Shown here in pieces: positions 58,902 through 64,000 of a stretch of 64,000 nt of DNA (positions are counted from its first letter, which is position 1; every line of letters starts with the position of its first letter). The stretch lies in assembly GCA_030686995.1 (NCBI GenBank), contig CM060695.1, positions 101,770,871-101,834,870 of the forward strand. The letters are read 5' to 3'. Source of the stretch: Artemisia argyi (Eukaryota; Streptophyta; Magnoliopsida; Asterales; Asteraceae). The notes under the pieces are model-generated. The model was not told the origin of the DNA. It searched no databases and saw only the letters and a list, made by a program, of their open reading frames with translations. A program made the position numbers and the translations under genes.

Positions 58902-60134
58902 TGATGTGTAAGGAATGGTTTAAATTTATAATACTAGTTTTACAGATTTTAATAAACCAAACATACGGGTAAAGTATAACCCTCGTTGGTAATATAAGTT
59001 TTAGGTAAGACCAGGTCGTATCCACAGGAACTTAGTTCGTTCGAGTTTAAATATAAATAAGTAGTAAACAAGACAATAAGTAACAAATAGCAAATATGAT
59101 AATATGAAGGATTCGAATAATAAAACAAATGATTGCTTTGATAACTTAGATAATCTAGTGGCAATGCTTATGATTTGATCTAAGTTTGATAATATATGTA
59201 GCATACGATTTATAACTTTGTCATTATCATCAAAAGAGCAATTTCATAATCCGTTAGGTTCAATTCAACATTTGTACTTGTCCACCAAAAGATTTCTCTT
59301 GAGATAGTATCTGATATCAAGTCAAGATTATTATTAATTCTCTTAAGTGGATTTCTCCTTTTAAAGGCTAGGAACGCAGACAAGTTCCTAAAATTGCGTT
59401 TAACATATTGGTTCTTTCGTCCTATCCCGACATGTTATATTCAATCAGTTTCAATAGATAAACATAATAAAATTTAGATATAAAATAGTTCATAACATAA
59501 ACTCGAAATTGATAAAGATCAAAACATAATCATAAATCACTTTATTATATTCACATATCCAAGCAATCACAAGAGGTTTAGCCTCTCATGGCTAATGAAT
59601 TCAAGACATCAGAAATGACTAAATAGTAAACAAGATTTCGACACCAACATGCATTGAACACCCCTTGCTCTACTCGTTCACGTCTGGCTAAGGCTCAGGA
59701 TCACATAGTACTTCTTATCTCTGCTTCGCGAGAATTGGTTATTGAGTGGAGAGTTCAAATGATTGCAAATGAGCTCTATTTATAGGCTTCTGATGTCCAA
59801 AGTACGGCGTACTTTTATTATGAGAGCGGCGCACTTTGCTGTTTTCTTGGTGCCAAAGTTTCATAAATGTAGAGGAAGTACGACATGCTTCAAATACAAA
59901 ACCGATGCACTTTTATTTAATATAACTTATTGACTTCCTTTGACCGAGAGGACAAGTGCGGCACACTTAGCTGAAAAACCGGCGCACTTTGTAGGAATAT
60001 AATGGACTTCTTATTTCATTTCTTAGAATGATGAGATAGTTGTTCTTTTCAATGTTTCATGCTTCTGAACGTCTGAGAGTGAACCTGCATTCATTTCATG
60101 CTATTAAGTACCAAAAGTTCACACTAAATGATCA
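58902..60134 (-). repeat. 3' LTR of gypsy element K
   Basis: On the minus strand from TGATCATTTAGTGTGAAC (60134) to CCTTACACATCA (58902). Contains GTTCCTGTGGATACGACCTG (59009-59028), a block I recall from U5 of Athila/Tat LTRs. A TATAAATA box (59777-59784) lies just downstream of a palindrome cluster that includes GTACGGCGTAC (59802-59812). Outer ends inferred from TGA..TCA form only. Confidence 0.6.
59777..59990 (-). promoter_or_regulatory. Palindrome cluster and TATA box in K LTR
   Basis: Minus strand: motifs ending GCGGCGCACTTT/CCGGCGCACTTT (59824, 59978) and GTACGGCGTAC (59802-59812) precede TATAAATA by about 18 bp. The flanking bases differ from B and G but the ACGGCGT core is the same. 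Confidence 0.5.
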
Positions 60135-61596
60135 TAAACATATAATATAATGCTGGAGAAATATATATAATTAGAGTGTTATAAAATTAGCTATTGCTTG
60201 CCCTCAAGCAATCAAGTGAGAAAATTCAATTTATTTTTTTACCATGGAGATATATTATCAAGATTTCATTATTTAGCTAAAAAGGCATTGACACGTAACT
60301 AAAGACACCTCACGAAGGATTAATTTAATTGGTTCACACAATTCACTCAAGTAGGGTTAATATCACTCAATTGCACAGACACGACTAAACAACTACCATA
60401 GGCTTGCACAAATCCAAAGACAACTCCGACAAGGCGTAAGCACCAGACAATGATATCAATGAGGACTTTCTGGGTTGGCTTTGGGATTAAGAATATGAAT
60501 AAGGCATGTATAATTTTCTTTTGTTTTAAGTGGGTTCTTAAAATGAAATATCAATAAGCTGCTTATCATCATAGAGGATATTCTTAGATCTTCATCTCAT
60601 TCTTTCTTTCTTTCAACATAAACATTTTCCTTACTTTCGATTTAGCGTATACATATTTCCAACTTCTTTCTTTTTCTTTCATATTTCTAGTAACTTTTCT
60701 TTCTTACTTTTCTTTTTCATTATGCAGTAATAATCAATGAAACTTCATTCTTTTTGAGCAAATATAATTAGTGTGATCAAAGAAAAAGGCTAAGGCTCAC
60801 ATGCTATTCTAGGTGGCAATAGCACTAAAAATGAGCGCTAGAAGGCTAATTCTAGAGGATACTAGTGACCAGTAAAGTCAACTAGATTATAACCTTCATA
60901 GGATTGCTATTTGGTGTAAATCATAACTTTGCCTCAATATCATGTAAAATTGTCTATAAAGCATAAAAATGCAATCTCACTGCGGCATTCGTTATTGATG
61001 TGTAAGTGCAAGTTCTAGAGCTAATTTAAAATCGTTGGCTCACTCATATATTTGGAGGAAAGTGTAGCAGATATACATTTATAAGGGCTTATAATGATCT
61101 TACATTTGTGGTGAATGAAATTGTGTCTAGCTATAGCGTCAATCCAAGTGGATTTTCCTTAATAACTTGTAAAAAAAATTAATTTTATAATTTTTATTAA
61201 TTGAATGCAATGATTTTAACATGTAATCGATTTTTATGGAATAATTATATTTTTTTTACTATTTGGCTCCCCCCATACTCAAGTTGAACATTGCCCTCAA
61301 TGTTTATAACTGGAAATAAATGAAAATAGCAAAAAACAAATAATAAAACTACTAAAGAGACAAAAACTTCTCGGACCATATGAGAAAGCATGAAGAGCTC
61401 AGCTATCCCAAATGCGGTCTCTTCTTCATCATAATAATCTGAAAATAAAAAAAAAATAAACACAAAAAATGGAAAATATTTTTCGGTTTTGTGGGTTATA
61501 TATATTTATTTTTTTATATTTTTATATTTTACCTCCACACTTAAGTTTGATAGTTTGGTGAAACAAAGAGAAAATAAAAATGAAATGGAACATAAC
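60135..61596 (-). other. 3' noncoding part of element K
   Basis: Minus strand: after the integrase relic comes about 1.5 kb without a convincing ORF. It has pyrimidine-rich runs on the plus strand (60585-60720) and CTTGATTGCTTGAGGGCAAG (60195-60214), the equivalent of the CTTGAGGACAAG block before the tracts of B and G. A clear polypurine tract is not seen next to the inferred LTR. Confidence 0.5.
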
Positions 61597-61618
61597 GGGT
61601 TGCCTCCCGCAAAGCGCT
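61597..61618 (-). other. Conserved post-ORF motif of element K
   Basis: Minus strand AGCGCTT, TGC, GGGAGGCAACCC, about 100 bp after the integrase stop. Identical to the motif in B in 19 of 22 positions. A GAGT/ACTC hairpin-like segment lies just upstream on the sense strand. Confidence 0.75.
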
Positions 61619-61714
61619 AATTTCAGAGTTTATAGCTCGACTCATGTAATTAAGGTTGATTTAATTGTTTGAGAAGAAGGGGGTTGATTCTTCCCTTCTA
61701 TCATTGAAACTCTC

Positions 61715-62640
61715 TTACTCATGGTATAATTTTAGTCTGTGACCATTGACTATAAAACTTTTATTGTCAAGTCTGTACAATTCAACATATCCGGATGTAA
61801 ATTGATGTTTAACAGTATAAGGTTCAAGCCAACGACTCATAAGTTTCGGTTGTTTGATTTTGAACTTAGATTGGAACAAAAGGACTTTATCTCCTTTCTT
61901 GAACTCTTTTCTTATTTTTAATTTTCTATCATGCCAAACCTTTGTTCTAGCTTTGTAAAGATGAGAGTTTTCATAAGCATGAAAGCGTAATTCGTCTAGT
62001 TCATGAAGTTGAAACATACGTTTCTCACCGGCGGCAATTAAATCTAAATTACAGTTTTTAAGAACCCAGTATGCGCGGTGTTCTATTTCAAAAGGTAGGT
62101 GACACGATTTACCATATGTTAGTTTACATGGAGTTGTTCATGTTGGTGTTTTATATGCAATTCTAAAAGCCCATAGAGCATCGTTAAGTTTCCTTGCCCA
62201 AACAGCAGGGTTGTCTTTCACTGTTTTTTCAAGTATTCTTTTAAGAGCTCTATTAGTATTTTCGACTTAACCACTCGTTTGAGGGTGATAGGATCTAGAG
62301 AACCGATGATTGACTCCATATCTTTTCATGGCTTTTTCCATCATTTTATTGCAAAAGTGAGTGCCTCTGTCGCTTAGGAGAGCTTTCGGCTTACCAAAAC
62401 GACAAAAAGAGTTTTTTGAGAAATGTTACAACAAATTTGGCATCATTTGTTTGAAGAACTTGAGCTTCTTCCTATTTTGAGACATAGTCAACAGCGACTA
62501 GGATGTATTCAAATTTTGATGATTTGGGAAATGGTCTCATAAAATCTATACCCCAAATTTCAAAAATTTTACATACTTGAATATAATTCATAGGCATTTC
62601 ATCCCTTTTAGAAATGTTTCCAGTTTTCATAGGCATTTCA
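61715..62640 (-). pseudogene. pol: Integrase end of pol, element K
   Basis: Minus strand. Reading right to left: [18 protein letters not shown] and [11 protein letters not shown] with [11 protein letters not shown] (first catalytic Asp), a frame change near 62430, [20 protein letters not shown] (second Asp), then [18 protein letters not shown] (the Glu region, with a stop at about 62266), another stop near 62128, TPCKLTYGKSCHLPFEIEH, and an open C-terminal part (61715-62017) with GDKVLLFQSKFKIKQPK and FIVNGHRLKLYHE. This is the Athila/Tat-type integrase, related to that of M but clearly another family. The zinc-finger part is missing: the element is cut at about 62640, where LTR L begins. Confidence 0.85.
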
Positions 62641-62956
62641 ACCCTATGACTCTCACTCAACACCTAGTGTTGACTTTTTAAGCATGTATCCTAGGTAACA
62701 GAGCTCTATGGAAATTATGGCATGGAGAGGCATGAGACTTGAAAGACTTTCTATTTGGTTATCATTCAAACATAACAACTCACACTTAGATTCACGGGAC
62801 CTAATATTATAAAACTCTAATAATTTCTAATGAATGATAACTCATTTTTATAAAATGTCTCTTGTTGAGTCATTCCCTGTTATTGTATCTATGGTCCATG
62901 AGGTAATACCCGAAACACTTAATCCGCTGCGATCAATGAAAAATGGGGGTGTTACA
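62641..62956 (+). repeat. Right part of an LTR, element L (chromovirus-like)
   Basis: Ends GGGGGTGTTACA (62956) followed by the primer site. The inner part (GTGTTGACTTTTTAAGCATG at 62665, CACTTAATCCGCTGCG near 62918) matches the order of segments in solo LTRs J and H. Only about 300 bp of an expected 3 kb remains; the left part is missing at the junction with K. Confidence 0.75.
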
Positions 62957-62959
62957 GAT

Positions 62960-62976
62960 TGGTATCAGAGTTTCAG
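62960..62976 (+). other. Primer-binding site of element L (initiator-Met tRNA)
   Basis: TGGTATCAGAGTTTCAG, three bases after the LTR end GTTACA. Sets L as plus strand, running off the right edge. Confidence 0.88.
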
Positions 62977-63156
62977 TTGTCGAGAATAAGGTCAAAACCT
63001 AAACTACAACTACTTTTTCGGATACCCAAGGAAGTCTTTCGCGCCACTCCACTCCCCAATGCCTACTTCCCAGAGCCATATGTGCATTAGGTCTGCATAA
63101 TAGGTATTTCCTTAACTTATATGCTAGCTTACATTATTTTATCAGTTATTAGATAG

Positions 63157-63878
63157 TTATGCCCTGCTCCACACTACTCTACCTTTACCCCACCCGAATC
63201 ACTTACGGAGAGTGCTCTTCCCTGTCCTAATGATTCGGATCATAGTTTTAAAAATATTTTTCCCAATTCCCAAGAAAGCCCTAGGAATAGTATAGATACA
63301 CATTCACCCTTAGGTTTTACACCTTTCGTCGATGACCCACACTTAAAACGTATAAGAGAATTCTATGCTAAGGCATCACCTATTACTCCCATTTGAACCA
63401 CATGGGTTCTTTGTTCCTAGAGAACCTTATATACCTAGGAAACCTATCCCTGCTTATATCCCTAGATATGAACCTAGACAACCCTATACCTTAGCACTTA
63501 CTCCTTACTTAGTAAACCCTCCCACTTCACTTTGGAAATCTGAATTAGGAGAAAATTCCACTAGGACAACTTTAGAAAACCGGGAAAATCGGGTAGAAGA
63601 TATTTTAAATAACTTAGATGAAATATTTCTTGACCTTATTTAGAAGATAGAAGAAGGTCATGATAATAACCTAGGCACCCGACCTAATTATAGTAGTTTA
63701 AGAAACACCCTACAACAATCCCGTTTTAAGATAGCTAAATTATAGAAAAATCAAATGAGACACCACCGTAAGATAGCCTTTGCCCGTTTTAGGATTTGTA
63801 CATTAGAAAAGATGATTGATGATGATGAGGAAAGTCATCAATCAAATTTAGGAAATATTACAACCCTAAACCCTTAAA
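63157..63878 (+). pseudogene. Proline-rich decayed ORF of element L, possibly gag N-terminus
   Basis: One frame from about 63157 reads a Ser/Pro-rich stretch (YSTFTPPESLTESALP, then FTPFVDDPHLKRIREFYAKA) to a stop at 63394. It continues after a frame change in the frame open at 63365-63643: FEPHGFFVPREPYIPRKPIP, with repeated PR/YIPR blocks, and VEDILNNLDEIF. The same frame goes on past stops at 63641 and 63743 to about 63878 with RKIAFARFRICTLEKMI. No zinc knuckle or capsid signature is visible. Position after the primer site suggests a gag or pre-gag protein. Not recognised. Confidence 0.4.
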
Positions 63879-64000
63879 TTTAAGAAAACTTTGGAAGAAA
63901 TCCCTAAATAATATGCTTTTAGGAGTTTAGCCTTAGAATAATGCCCGTAGGATATGTAAGATAGGAAACCAATAATATAAGTTATGCCTTAGATACCTCC
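63879..64000 (+). other. Window end inside element L
   Basis: AT-rich continuation of L with no clear ORF. Confidence 0.4.

Overview
This is a plant nuclear window of nested transposable elements; I see no convincing intact host gene, rRNA gene or tRNA gene. Evidence for a plant: plant-type Ty3/gypsy and Ty1/copia LTR retrotransposons, initiator-Met and Asp tRNA primer sites, Stowaway-like and CACTA-like remnants, and very AT-rich spacers. The coiled-coil gag-like protein of the copia element and the flavour of the Athila-like pol recall Asteraceae, probably the Artemisia/Tanacetum/Chrysanthemum group. That is recollection of families, not a search result.

Layout. 1-4166 is the 5' end of a minus-strand gypsy element E (gag pseudogene, Met primer site, about 3.4 kb LTR). 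4167-4736 looks like a remnant of a copia LTR. 4737-21725 is copia element A (plus strand), with only a broken coiled-coil gag-like region and no pol. Inside A's minisatellite sits element D (9646-18861, minus, 5-bp duplication GACTC), a gypsy element with 3-kb LTRs and a decayed pol. From 21726 a host element (F/G) begins: the tail of an unrecognised ORF, then 3' noncoding sequence, then a polypurine tract and its 3' LTR at 54950. It is interrupted by solo LTR C (22059-25946, minus), non-autonomous element B (26425-36043, minus, GATTT, itself carrying solo LTR J at 28620-31637, TGAGC), a near-complete Athila-like element M (37199-51528, plus, ACATG) and solo LTR H (51601-54793, TGAAT). Removing D, J, B, M or H rejoins flanking sequence cleanly at one copy of its duplication.

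Beyond the host LTR come a truncated CACTA-like end (about 55906-56627), a fold-back element (56736-56901), a Stowaway-like MITE (57249-57503), about 1.4 kb of weakly coding-looking sequence, the 3' half of another minus-strand gypsy element K (58902-62640), and a plus-strand chromovirus-like element L (LTR end, Met primer site and a proline-rich decayed ORF) running off the window.

M is the best-preserved gene set: gag, protease, reverse transcriptase, RNase H and integrase lie in essentially one frame, broken by three stop codons and two frameshifts. B shares an Asp-type primer site with M and encodes only one acidic protein, so it may have depended on an Athila-like partner.

The most unusual signals are: a four-unit array of alternating hairpins with compensatory base changes in M's 3' region (48032-48428); clusters of short palindromes with an ACG(C/G)CGT core just upstream of the TATA box in three different LTR families (B, G, K); and a small structured module just downstream of the last ORF in M, B and K.
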